Shown: positions 50,230 through 58,578 of the stretch, piece after piece
How positions within the stretch are numbered: the stretch's first letter is position 1
How the letters are laid out: each line of letters begins with the position of its first letter
Assembly (NCBI RefSeq): GCF_026162365.1
Contig: NZ_JAOANW010000002.1
Coordinates: 186,001-250,000, forward strand
DNA: 64,000 bases
Direction: 5' to 3'
From: Nitratireductor luteus
Lineage (GTDB): Bacteria; Pseudomonadota; Alphaproteobacteria; Rhizobiales; Rhizobiaceae
The notes under the pieces: generated by a model
What the model was told of the DNA's origin: nothing
Databases searched by the model: none
Seen by the model: only the letters and a program-made list of their open reading frames with translations
Program-made: the position numbers and the translations under genes

Positions 50230-52107
50230 TCATGCCTTGCCAATCGCTTGCGCCTTCTCCGTGTCATGCCACCACAGCACCTCGACCGCAAAAAAGTAGT
50301 CGGGCACTGATTCGCTATAGCCGAACATATCCCAATAGGCGATGCGGCTGGTGTTCGATCCCCATGTCGGGATCCAATCGCGCCGAGCGCGGACGACGCG
50401 GTCGAGCGCGCGCATCGCTATGGTCAGTTCTTCGCGGCTTTGCGCCCTGCCGACTGCTTCCACCAGCGCATCCAGGGAAGGATCGGTGGCTCCCGGCAGG
50501 TTGTAGCTGCCCTCGACATTGCTGATCGAGGAGTGAAAATGCTGCTCCAGTGAGGACTCGGTCGGCGTCGGTTCGAACCGTAGAGCCCGTGACACCAGAT
50601 CGAAATCATAGCTGACGACCCTCGCCTGATATTGCGCCGGATCGACGATGCGCAGGGAGGCATCGATGCCGATGGACCGCAAGTTCTCGATGAAAGGAGA
50701 TAGGATGCGCTCCCACACGATATCGCGGTCGAGAAACTCCAGCGTGAATGCCTCGCCCTTTTCGTTCCTCAGGAGTTGGCTGTCGAGCTTCCAGCCGGCC
50801 TCCATCATGAGCTGGCGCGCTCTGCGCAGCGCTTGGCGGTCCTTGCCCGAACCGTCGGCGTCCGGTGATTTCACCGCCTCGCCGAAAGCTTCCTCCGGCA
50901 CATTGCCCGGAAGGCTTTTCAGAAGCGCCAGAACTTCCTCGGACGGCAAGCCTTCGGCCTTGTAGGGAGAATTCTCGAACATCGAATCCGCGCGCTCATA
51001 GGCCCCGTAGAAAATATTGCGCCGGGTCCATTCGAAGTCGAAGCAGAGCTCGATCGCCTGCCTTACGCGCCGGTCGCGAAAGCGTTCGCGCCGCTGGTTG
51101 ATCGCCCATATTTGATATTGGGGAACCAAGGGCGCGGGAATCTCGCGCTTCACGACCTTGCCCTCGCGCGCGGCGGGGAAATCATACTGCGTGGCCCAAC
51201 TGCGCGCGGTGGATTCCTGCCGGAAAAATATGTCACCCTTCTTGAACGCTTCAAACCCGGCGTTCCGGTCGCGGTAGAAATCGATGCGGATCGTATCAAA
51301 ATGGTGGAGGCCGCGCTTCACGGGGAGGTCGCGCGCCCAATAATCCGTCACCCGGTCATACTCGATGTAGCGACCGGCGGAGACCCGGCCCACCTTGTAG
51401 GGGCCGGAACCCAAAAGTGGACGCATCTTGGAGCTGTCAAAGCCGTTCTTCTCGACGGAAGCCCTTGACAGGATTCGGATGTCGGAAATGGCGCTGAGCG
51501 TGGTGCCGACCGACTGGTTGCCGGAGAATGTCAGACGAAAGGTCGCCGCATCCTGCGCCACCGCTTCGGTCATCTCCGTCAGCATCAGCGAGAGTTGCGG
51601 GTGGCCCTTCTCCTTGATGAGGTTGTAACTGTAGGCCACATCCTCGGCCGTTACCGGCGAGCCGTCATGGAAGCGTGCCTCCGGCCGCAGCTTGAATGTC
51701 AGCGTGTTGCGGTCTTCGGACAATGTCACGCTTTCCGCCAGAAGCCCGTAGCGGGCATCCGGCTCGTCCCAGGCCCAGACCATCAGCGTGTCGAAGCAAT
51801 CCTCCATGCGTGGCGGGGCGTCGCCCATTCGCACGAAACTGTTCAGCGTGTTGAAGGTCAGCACATTCTGATTGAAGTACCAGTAACTGGGCGCGAAGTT
51901 GCAGGTGCCACCTTTGGGCGCATCCGGATTGGCGTAGTCGAAATGGGTGAAGTCCGGGCCGTATTTGAGTTCGCCGAAGGTGGAGAGACCATGCAGAGGC
52001 TTTCCAGCCGGAACGGCAGACCATGCAGATACTGGCAAGAACTGCGACAAGGAGGCGCCACCAAGTCCGGCCAACATGGCGCGACGGGTAATTCCGCTAT
52101 TAGCCAT
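50230..52107 (-). CDS. extracellular solute-binding protein, YejA type (copy 1, Tat-like signal)
   Basis: Peptide-binding protein (family 5) of the Yej cassette, 625 residues. The N-terminus MANSGITRRAMLAGLGGAS has a twin-arginine followed by a hydrophobic stretch and AWSAV cleavage-like site, suggesting Tat export. Family marks are FDYANPDAPKGGTCNF, FKLRPEARFHDGSPVTAEDV near 135 and LLGSGPYKVGRV. It begins 24 bases after the second binding-protein gene. Brucella carries a comparable pair, yejA1 and yejA2, ahead of yejBEF. Confidence 0.9.
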   Translation of the reverse strand: MANSGITRRAMLAGLGGASLSQFLPVSAWSAVPAGKPLHGLSTFGELKYGPDFTHFDYANPDAPKGGTCNFAPSYWYFNQNVLTFNTLNSFVRMGDAPPRMEDCFDTLMVWAWDEPDARYGLLAESVTLSEDRNTLTFKLRPEARFHDGSPVTAEDVAYSYNLIKEKGHPQLSLMLTEMTEAVAQDAATFRLTFSGNQSVGTTLSAISDIRILSRASVEKNGFDSSKMRPLLGSGPYKVGRVSAGRYIEYDRVTDYWARDLPVKRGLHHFDTIRIDFYRDRNAGFEAFKKGDIFFRQESTARSWATQYDFPAAREGKVVKREIPAPLVPQYQIWAINQRRERFRDRRVRQAIELCFDFEWTRRNIFYGAYERADSMFENSPYKAEGLPSEEVLALLKSLPGNVPEEAFGEAVKSPDADGSGKDRQALRRARQLMMEAGWKLDSQLLRNEKGEAFTLEFLDRDIVWERILSPFIENLRSIGIDASLRIVDPAQYQARVVSYDFDLVSRALRFEPTPTESSLEQHFHSSISNVEGSYNLPGATDPSLDALVEAVGRAQSREELTIAMRALDRVVRARRDWIPTWGSNTSRIAYWDMFGYSESVPDYFFAVEVLWWHDTEKAQAIGKA

Positions 52108-52131
52108 TACAAAAATCCCTTAAAAATCAGA

Positions 52132-54036
52132 TTATTGCTGGCTTCTGTATTTCCGTGCAAGGGCTTCCTCGCGTTCCGAGTCGATCCACCAGGATTCGAT
52201 GTCGACGCTGGCGTATTCGGGTTGGTCTTCGGGAATGCCGAACTTGTTCCAATAGGCCACCCACGTGACCGGACGATGGTATTGCGGCACCATGAAATAG
52301 TTCCACAAAAGAACCCGATCGAGCGCCCGGGTAGCGGCGACCAGATCGTCTCGGTCTTCAGCATAGATGATCTTTTCGACCAGCGCGTCGACGACAGGAT
52401 CGCTTATGCCGGCCAGATTGCGCGAACCCTCCAACTCGGCCGCCTCGGAACTCCAATATTCCCGCTGCTCATTGCCGGGCGACAGCGATTGCGGAAACAG
52501 GCCCGTCACCGCGTCGAAATCGAAGGCATTGACCCGGCTTATATATTGCGAAGTATCGATGATGCGCAGCGAGGCGTCGATGCCGATCTTCCGCAGCGCG
52601 GAGATATAGCCGCCGAAGATGATCTCGTCGGTGGGGCCCCGGCCAAGGAATTCGATCCTGAATGGCTGCCCGGTATCTGCATTTACCATGCGTCCGTTGC
52701 GGATGACCCAGCCCGCTTCGTTGAACAGGCGGACGGCTTCGCGCAGATATTGCCGCTCGGCATTGGCGTTGTCGTAGACGGGAAGGCTAAATTCCTCCGT
52801 GAAGACCTCCGGCGGCAACCGGTCGCGGAACTCTTGGAGGATCTCCAGTTCACGCCCCTCCGGCAGGCCCGTGGCGGCAAGCTCGCTGCCGTGGAAATAG
52901 CTGGTGGTGCGCGTGTTCTGGCCGAAGAACTGGGTCCTGTTCATCTGCTCGAAATCGTAGGCGAGCGTCAGAGCCTGGCGGACACGACGATCCTGAAAGC
53001 GCGGCTTGCGCAAATTGAGCACGTAGGCCTGCATGGGCTGCACGCCGCCATCGGGGAATTCGCGCTTGATGACATCGCCGGCATGAACGGCGGGGAAATC
53101 GTATCCCGTGACCCATCGCCGCGAACTGTTCTCAAGCTGGATGTCCTCCAATCCTCCCTTGGTAAAGGCAAGCCAGGCTGCATTCTCATCTTGAAAATAG
53201 GTGTAGACGCGACGGTCGAAATTGTAACGTCCACGGTTCACCGGCAGGTCCGCGGCCCAATAATCCTCGGCTCGGCTCCAGGTGATTTTCGAGCCGGGAT
53301 CGAAGCTTTGGATCTTGTAGGGACCGCTGCCCAATGGCGGTTCGAGCGTCGGTTCGGCGACGTTGCGCTTGTTGCCCTTCGCATCGGTGCCCTCGAACCA
53401 GTGCTTGGGCAATACGGGCAGGTCGCCCATGATATGCGGCAACTCGCGATTCCCCTTCTGGTCGAACCTGAACTGAACCTCGCGGTCCGACAGCGCCACC
53501 GCCTCCGTCACGTTGGCGAAGTAGCGGTTGTGCATGGGGCTGTGTTGCTTGAGTTGCTCCAGTGACCAGACCACATCTTCCGCCGTGATAGGCTCGCCGT
53601 CGTGCCAGCGTGCTTGCGGGTTGATGCGGTAGGTGGCGAAAGAAAAGTCGTCGGGATATTTGAATGCCTCCGCGATCAGCGGATGACTGGTGCTGGGCTC
53701 TGCAAGCGACTGCTGCATCAGCGTGTCCCACAGAAGGCCGCCGAAATTCGTGAACCCGGCCGCCGGCGTACCGCGCACTACAAAGGGATTGAAGCTGTCG
53801 AACGTGCCGGTGACCGCCGAGTTCAGCGTTCCGCCCTTGGGGGCGTCGGGGTTCACATAGTCGTAGCCCTCGAAAGGCTGCGTCTCGACGGCTTCATCGA
53901 TGAGCGAGGTCGTTGTACGCCATTCCGGCTCCTGCGCGCTCGCGCCCGTGGCCGTCAGGAGAAGCAATGGGGCAAGCCAAACGATCAACCCGCGGATCTT
54001 GCGGGAAATCGCGGAAATCGCAGTGTTTGGATTCAT
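52132..54036 (-). CDS. extracellular solute-binding protein, YejA type (copy 2)
   Basis: Second binding protein, 634 residues, first gene of the cassette. It has an ordinary Sec signal peptide (LIVWLAPLLLLTATGASAQ) rather than a twin-arginine one. DYVNPDAPKGGTLNSAV, RINPQARWHDGEPITAEDV and LGSGPYKIQSFDPG match the same family and align with copy 1 over the whole length, so the two arose by duplication, but they are well diverged. An inverted repeat at 54048-54068 lies in its leader. Confidence 0.91.
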   Translation of the reverse strand: MNPNTAISAISRKIRGLIVWLAPLLLLTATGASAQEPEWRTTTSLIDEAVETQPFEGYDYVNPDAPKGGTLNSAVTGTFDSFNPFVVRGTPAAGFTNFGGLLWDTLMQQSLAEPSTSHPLIAEAFKYPDDFSFATYRINPQARWHDGEPITAEDVVWSLEQLKQHSPMHNRYFANVTEAVALSDREVQFRFDQKGNRELPHIMGDLPVLPKHWFEGTDAKGNKRNVAEPTLEPPLGSGPYKIQSFDPGSKITWSRAEDYWAADLPVNRGRYNFDRRVYTYFQDENAAWLAFTKGGLEDIQLENSSRRWVTGYDFPAVHAGDVIKREFPDGGVQPMQAYVLNLRKPRFQDRRVRQALTLAYDFEQMNRTQFFGQNTRTTSYFHGSELAATGLPEGRELEILQEFRDRLPPEVFTEEFSLPVYDNANAERQYLREAVRLFNEAGWVIRNGRMVNADTGQPFRIEFLGRGPTDEIIFGGYISALRKIGIDASLRIIDTSQYISRVNAFDFDAVTGLFPQSLSPGNEQREYWSSEAAELEGSRNLAGISDPVVDALVEKIIYAEDRDDLVAATRALDRVLLWNYFMVPQYHRPVTWVAYWNKFGIPEDQPEYASVDIESWWIDSEREEALARKYRSQQ

Positions 54037-54047
54037 TGGTCAGCACA

Positions 54048-54068
54048 CCTGTTATGTCACACAACAGG
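54048..54068. repeat. inverted repeat ahead of the Yej cassette
   Basis: CCTGTT (54048-54053), nine-base spacer, AACAGG (54063-54068), 12 bases upstream of the first binding-protein start. Either an operator or a hairpin near the ribosome site. Confidence 0.4.
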
Positions 54069-54218
54069 AAGGGTAGACCATCCTCGGAGCAAAACAATGG
54101 CGTGGGCGCCAATGACGATGCTGGAATCCTTGGGCGCTGGCTTTGCCATTGCTTCATGCAAGCGGGCGGACCACGCATGGATCCGACACCCTACGTTGCT
54201 TGAGAGCGAGAATATAAC

Positions 54219-54245
54219 GAAAAGGCGTGACAGGCCCGCCTTTTC
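54219..54245 (-). terminator. intrinsic terminator after the cytochrome gene
   Basis: GAAAAGGCG (54219-54227) and CGCCTTTTC (54237-54245) form a perfect nine-base stem with a nine-base loop. Read on either strand the stem ends in a T-rich stretch, so it may also stop plus-strand transcription. It lies 26 bases past the cycM stop. Confidence 0.75.
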
Positions 54246-54270
54246 TTCTTCTGAACGGCAAAGATCGGGT

Positions 54271-54999
54271 CTACTGCGCCTGTACAGCCGGCTTGATTTC
54301 ATCCGACGGTACCTCAGCTGCGGCATCTTTCCCCTGGGTCGCATCACCTTCAGCCTCGGGCGCTTGCTCTGCATCAGCAGCCGGCTGTTCGGTTGCAGCG
54401 CCCTGGTCGCCGGCGGCCGCATCGCCTTCCTCGTTCGCGCCCTCGCTACCTGCTTCCGGCAGCGGAGTGGGGTTGTCCGAAAGCGTGCGGAGATAGGCGA
54501 TGAGATCGGCGCGATCCTCGATCTTCTTCAGCCCGGCGAAAGCCATCGCCGTTCCGGGAACGAGCCCCTTGGGGCTAATCAGGAAATGATCGAGATTTTC
54601 ATAGTCCCACACGGTTTCGCCGCCCTGGGCGAATTCCTGCATGGCCGCCGAATAGCTGAAGCCTTCATGGCTAGCGACCGGCCGCTCGACGATGTTCCAG
54701 AGATTGGGGCCGACCTTATTGGCTCCGCCCTGTTCCGCCGTATGGCAAGCCTGGCAGCGCTTGAAGATGCCTTCACCGGCGGAGGGATCCGCGTCGGCAA
54801 GCAGCGGCAGAACCGATTCGGGCGCCGCTTCCTGCTGTTGATCGCCACCCTGATCGCTTTCCGGCACCTCGACGAGGTAGCCGGGCGTTTCGAGCCCTTC
54901 GGCGTGGAAGAGAGCCTCGGAAACGATACTGACCGAGAACATGACAAATATCACGCCAAGAAGCGCACCGATGATCTTGTTAATTTCGAACGAGTCCAT
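54271..54999 (-). CDS. cycM: membrane-anchored c-type cytochrome, CycM type
   Basis: Monohaem cytochrome that carries electrons from the bc1 complex to terminal oxidase in rhizobia. 242 residues. An uncleaved N-terminal anchor helix (IIGALLGVIFVMFSV) precedes the haem domain: CQACH with Cys82, Cys85 and His86, KVGPNLWNIV, and the axial Met in GTAMAFAGLKK near 152. The final 65 residues (about 178-242) form an unusual Ala/Glu/Gly-rich acidic tail with no domain. It is followed by a strong terminator and divergent from kdsB. Confidence 0.92.
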   Translation of the reverse strand: MDSFEINKIIGALLGVIFVMFSVSIVSEALFHAEGLETPGYLVEVPESDQGGDQQQEAAPESVLPLLADADPSAGEGIFKRCQACHTAEQGGANKVGPNLWNIVERPVASHEGFSYSAAMQEFAQGGETVWDYENLDHFLISPKGLVPGTAMAFAGLKKIEDRADLIAYLRTLSDNPTPLPEAGSEGANEEGDAAAGDQGAATEQPAADAEQAPEAEGDATQGKDAAAEVPSDEIKPAVQAQ

Positions 55000-55186
55000 T
55001 CGCCCTGAGGCTCCCTTTTCCGGACGCCGCGGCGAGGCGGTAGCCTGAAAGTGCCGCTCTCGTGTCCCCCGCGTTCGGCCGATGCCGGTAAAATCGCGCG
55101 GAAACTAGGTCTTTTGCTTCGGGCATGCAACACATATAAGGCTGTTTCCGCTGAGACCTTTTGCCACTTTCAACCCCGGTCCTTTC

Positions 55187-55933
55187 ATGAAAGCCATTGT
55201 CCTTATTCCAGCGCGCATGGCCTCTACCCGCCTGCCCGGCAAGCCGTTGGCCGATATCGGCGGGAAAGCGATGATCCTGCACGTGGCCGAGCGAGCAAGA
55301 GAGGCGGGCCTTGGCCGCGTCGTCGTCGCCACCGATACGCGCGAGATCGCGGCGGCGGCTGAGGCCGACGGCGTGGAATCGGTGATGACGCGCAGCGATC
55401 ACCAATCCGGGTCCGACCGCATCTTCGAGGCGCTGAACCGCGTGGATCCGAACGGCGAGGCCGATATCGTCATCAACCTGCAGGGCGACCTCCCAGCGAT
55501 CCCGGCTGCGGACATCATTGCCGCCGCCAAGCTTCTGGAAGCGCCGGAGACAGATATCGGCACCCTGGGCGTGGAAATCCGCGACGAGGCGGAGAAGACC
55601 AATCCGAGCGTCGTCAAGATCATCGGCACGCCGAAGGGCGGCGGCGATCTGAAGCGGCTGCGCGCGCTTTATTTTACCCGCGCCACAGCGCCGTGGGGCG
55701 AGGGACCGCTCTACCACCATATCGGCATCTATGCCTATCGGCGCGGCGCGCTCGAGCGTTTCGTGGCGCTGCCGCCCTCGCCGCTGGAATTGCGCGAGCG
55801 GCTGGAGCAGCTGCGGGCGCTGGAGGCGGGGATGTGCATCGATGTGGGGCTGGTGGACTCGTTGCCGCTCGGCGTCGATACGCCGGAAGATCTCGAGCGG
55901 GCACGCGATATTCTGAAAGACAGGCAAGGTTGA
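55187..55933 (+). CDS. kdsB: 3-deoxy-manno-octulosonate cytidylyltransferase
   Basis: Activates Kdo as CMP-Kdo for lipopolysaccharide core synthesis. 248 residues. The nucleotide-binding N-terminus [16 protein letters not shown] is textbook; [28 protein letters not shown] and [17 protein letters not shown] carry the other conserved residues. It precedes pheA by 4 bases on the same strand. Presence of kdsB means an outer membrane with Kdo-containing lipopolysaccharide. Confidence 0.96.
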   Translation: MKAIVLIPARMASTRLPGKPLADIGGKAMILHVAERAREAGLGRVVVATDTREIAAAAEADGVESVMTRSDHQSGSDRIFEALNRVDPNGEADIVINLQGDLPAIPAADIIAAAKLLEAPETDIGTLGVEIRDEAEKTNPSVVKIIGTPKGGGDLKRLRALYFTRATAPWGEGPLYHHIGIYAYRRGALERFVALPPSPLELRERLEQLRALEAGMCIDVGLVDSLPLGVDTPEDLERARDILKDRQG

Positions 55934-55937
55934 GATC

Positions 55938-56810
55938 ATGGCGGCAAGAAAAACCAACCGGATAGCATTTCAGGGAGAGCCCGGGGCCAACTCCGACACG
56001 GCCTGCCGGGACATGTTTCCCGATATGGAGCCGCTGCCCTGCCCGACATTCGAGGACGCCTTCGCCGCCGTTGAGAACGGCAAGGCCGACCTTGCCATGA
56101 TCCCCATCGAAAATACCATTGCCGGGCGGGTTGCCGACATCCATTACCTGTTGCCCGAATCCAAGCTGCACATCGTCGGCGAGTACTTCCTGCCGATCCA
56201 TTTTCAGCTCATGGTGCTGCCGGGCGTGGACATATCGGAGATCAAGACAGTCTACAGCCACATCCATGCACTCGGCCAATGCCGGAAGATCATTCGCAAG
56301 CACCGCTGGAAGCCGATGGTCGCCGGCGATACGGCGGGTGCGGCAAAACAGGTGGCCGCCGAAAACGACCATACGAGCGCCGCACTCGCTCCGCGCCTGG
56401 CCGCCGACCTCTACGGGCTGGATATCGTTGCCGAGAATGTCGAGGACACCAACAACAACGTCACTCGTTTCGTCGTCCTGTCCAAGGAGAAGACATGGGC
56501 GCCGCGCAAAACCGGCGAACAAGCGATGGTAACGACCTTCATCTTCCGAGTGCGCAACCTGCCGGCCGCGCTCTACAAGGCAATGGGCGGTTTCGCCACC
56601 AACGGCGTCAACATGACCAAGCTGGAAAGCTACCAGCTCGGCGGCAAGTTCTTCTCCACACTCTTTTATGCCGACGTGGAAGGTCATCCGGAGGATCGCA
56701 ACCTCGCGCTGGCCCTCGAGGAGCTGCGCTTCTTCTCGCGCGAGGTGCGGATACTGGGTGTCTACGAGGCGCACCCCTTTCGTGCCAGCCAGAGCGAGGA
56801 CGAAGAGTAA
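55938..56810 (+). CDS. pheA: prephenate dehydratase
   Basis: Converts prephenate to phenylpyruvate in phenylalanine synthesis. 290 residues, the stand-alone form without chorismate mutase. The catalytic domain begins IAFQGEPGANSDTACRDMFP and holds IPIENTIAGRVADIH and NNVTRFVVLSKE with the Thr-Arg-Phe motif; a C-terminal ACT domain (TFIFRVRNLPAALYKAM, then NMTKLESYQLGGKF) would bind phenylalanine for feedback control. It follows kdsB by 4 bases although functions are unrelated. Confidence 0.96.
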   Translation: MAARKTNRIAFQGEPGANSDTACRDMFPDMEPLPCPTFEDAFAAVENGKADLAMIPIENTIAGRVADIHYLLPESKLHIVGEYFLPIHFQLMVLPGVDISEIKTVYSHIHALGQCRKIIRKHRWKPMVAGDTAGAAKQVAAENDHTSAALAPRLAADLYGLDIVAENVEDTNNNVTRFVVLSKEKTWAPRKTGEQAMVTTFIFRVRNLPAALYKAMGGFATNGVNMTKLESYQLGGKFFSTLFYADVEGHPEDRNLALALEELRFFSREVRILGVYEAHPFRASQSEDEE

Positions 56811-56855
56811 CCGCTTCCGGAACGCCGCCGGGACAGATGAAGCGGTCAGGAGGGT

Positions 56856-57797
56856 TCAGCCAGCCTCCGCCCAGAACGCTATGATATGGCGGGCGATCGC
56901 ACCGCGTGGGGGAACGCCCAGCCTATCGGAGTGAGCGCCCGCCAGCATGGCCAGTACCTCCTCGCGCGAGAACCAGCGGCAATCCTCCAGTTCGGCCGTG
57001 TCGGGATCGACGGTCTCGGTTTCCGCCGCGCCTATGCAGCCGATCATCAGCGAATAAGGAAAGGGCCAGGGCTGGCTGGCCAGATAAGTCACCTTTCCCA
57101 CCCTCACGCCCGATTCCTCGAAGGTTTCGCGCCGCACCGCCTGTTCGATTGTCTCGCCCGGCTCGATAAAGCCGGCCAGGCAGGAATACATGCCGGGCGT
57201 GAAATGCGGGCTGCGGCCAAGAAGGCATTTGTCGCCGCGCACTGCCAGCATGATGGCCACGGGGTCCGTTCGCGGAAAGTGATCGCGCTCGCAATCCGTG
57301 CAGTGCCGGCGGTAGCCACCGGCCCGCATCTCGGTTTCCCGGCCGCACTTCCCGCAGAACCGGTGATTGGCGTTCCAGGCGAGAAGCGCCGCACCTTGCG
57401 CCAGCGCACCCAGCGTCGCCGGGTCCAGCAGACCCTGCACATAGATCGACCGAAGATCGATGGCCTTGATGTCGGCGGGCAGCGCTTCCGGGTCGAGATC
57501 GAAAGGCGCGGCCAGTACCGGACTTTCCGGCGCACGCCCCAGCAACACCGCGTCGGCCAGTCTGGCCCTTAAAGGCGCGGCATCTTCTGCCGTGAAATAG
57601 GCGTGTAACCCCTTCTCCTGAACCTTCAGGCAAAGCCGCCCTTCCCGTATCAGCATAAGACGGGCTTCCGGCTCCCCCAGTGCATTTGCGGCCGCGTCGT
57701 CCGCGCGATTCTCAGATTGGGGATCGATGATATTGCCCGTGAATGCGATCGCATCCAGAGCCGAATCGCCGGCGCGCGGCTTCACGCTCGTGTCCAT
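56856..57797 (-). CDS. nudC: NADH pyrophosphatase
   Basis: Nudix hydrolase that cleaves NADH and NAD-capped RNA. ATG 57797 has GAGG five bases upstream and gives 313 residues; a GTG at 57836 would overlap the HIT gene by four bases and add 13 residues. A zinc ribbon uses Cys148, 151, 166 and 169 (FCGKCG and HCTDC); the Nudix box GFIEPGETIEQAVRRETFEE runs from 209; the NudC signature SQPWPFPYS is at 241-249. It is next to the HIT gene and convergent with pheA. Confidence 0.94.
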   Translation of the reverse strand: MDTSVKPRAGDSALDAIAFTGNIIDPQSENRADDAAANALGEPEARLMLIREGRLCLKVQEKGLHAYFTAEDAAPLRARLADAVLLGRAPESPVLAAPFDLDPEALPADIKAIDLRSIYVQGLLDPATLGALAQGAALLAWNANHRFCGKCGRETEMRAGGYRRHCTDCERDHFPRTDPVAIMLAVRGDKCLLGRSPHFTPGMYSCLAGFIEPGETIEQAVRRETFEESGVRVGKVTYLASQPWPFPYSLMIGCIGAAETETVDPDTAELEDCRWFSREEVLAMLAGAHSDRLGVPPRGAIARHIIAFWAEAG

Positions 57798-57832
57798 TCC
57801 GTCCTCATGCTTCGATTGATCGATGGGAAGCC

Positions 57833-58252
57833 TCACAGCTTGCGCTTGATGTTCTCGGCAAGTTGGTGAAGGTCTTCCCGGCGATAGGGCTCGCGCTGGC
57901 CATAGCCCCAGACCGGACCGGGCCAGCCGGCATCGCCCTCAGTGCGGGCGATGACATGGACATGGAGCTGCCGCACGATGTTGCCGAGCGCGGCGCTGTT
58001 GATCTTGGTGCAGCCGGTCATGTCCTTCAGCGCCTGCGAAACCATATTGGTCTCGAAGCTCAGCATCGCCTGATCGAGCGGCGTCAGGTCATGGATTTCC
58101 TCAATGCCCGGCCGCTGCGGAATAAGCAGAAGCCATGGCCAGCGACGGTCGTCGCGGATACGCAGCTCGCACAGGCCGAGCCACATGATCTGCTGGCTCT
58201 CGCTCTCCAGTCGTGGATCGAGTTCGAAACCCTTTTTCTTGCCGGGCAGCAT
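57833..58252 (-). CDS. HIT-family nucleotide-binding protein
   Basis: 139 residues, histidine-triad superfamily. The active segment is QLHVHVIAR with His97 and His99, in which Gln replaces the first His of the usual triad, as in some HIT branches with hydrolase or transferase activity. ATG 58252 has GAGGAAA upstream. Downstream is nudC, another enzyme acting on nucleotide cofactors. The exact substrate is unknown. Confidence 0.82.
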   Translation of the reverse strand: MLPGKKKGFELDPRLESESQQIMWLGLCELRIRDDRRWPWLLLIPQRPGIEEIHDLTPLDQAMLSFETNMVSQALKDMTGCTKINSAALGNIVRQLHVHVIARTEGDAGWPGPVWGYGQREPYRREDLHQLAENIKRKL

Positions 58253-58281
58253 TGACGTTTCCTCTTTCCAAACAAGCTACA

Positions 58282-58329
58282 GCATCGGCCTTCAAATCGG
58301 AATCGATTTTCGGGCAGCGTTCCGACGCA
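58282..58329. repeat. Rhizobiales-type palindromic repeat, family C
   Basis: Begins GCATCGGCCTTCAAATCGG and contains GATTTTCGGG, ending CCGACGC. Related to the second half of the mosaic at 62748-62847. It ends just before the -35 of the SRP RNA promoter. Confidence 0.55.
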
Positions 58330-58330
58330 C

Positions 58331-58359
58331 TTGCATTTGCCCCCGCAATTGACGATATG
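58331..58359 (+). promoter_or_regulatory. putative SRP RNA promoter
   Basis: TTGCAT (58331-58336), 17-base spacer, GATATG (58354-58359). Transcription seven bases further on would start at 58366, which is where the RNA's terminal stem begins. Confidence 0.55.
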
Positions 58360-58365
58360 GGGGTT

Positions 58366-58461
58366 GGGAGGTTGGTGGTGGACGCGCCACTCGCCAACCG
58401 GGTCAGGTCCGGAAGGAAGCAGCCCTAACGAGCCAGGCACGGGTCGCCGTGCCAGCCTCCC
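58366..58461 (+). ncRNA. ffs: signal recognition particle RNA, small bacterial type
   Basis: The SRP Alu-less form of about 96 bases. The conserved tetraloop/symmetrical-loop region GGTCAGGTCCGGAAGGAAG followed by CAGCCCTAA is unmistakable and binds Ffh. Terminal stem GGGAGG (58366-58371) pairs with CCTCCC (58456-58461). It lies directly upstream of dnaX, the standard ffs-dnaX-ybaB-recR order. Ends are set by the terminal pairing and may be off by a few bases. Confidence 0.92.
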
Positions 58462-58578
58462 ACCTTATCTTTCATCCGCCCGCCTTTACCTCTTGCCCGG
58501 ATGAGCGCTTGACGCGCGACTGCACGGCAAGGGAAACTGACCGTTGCGGAATGCCGACCACGGGAGCGCGACAATCTG

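Noticed and set aside
56811-56845. Terminator between pheA and nudC
   Set aside because: CCGCTT/AAGCGG arms are separated by an uneven loop and there is no T-run; too weak to list.
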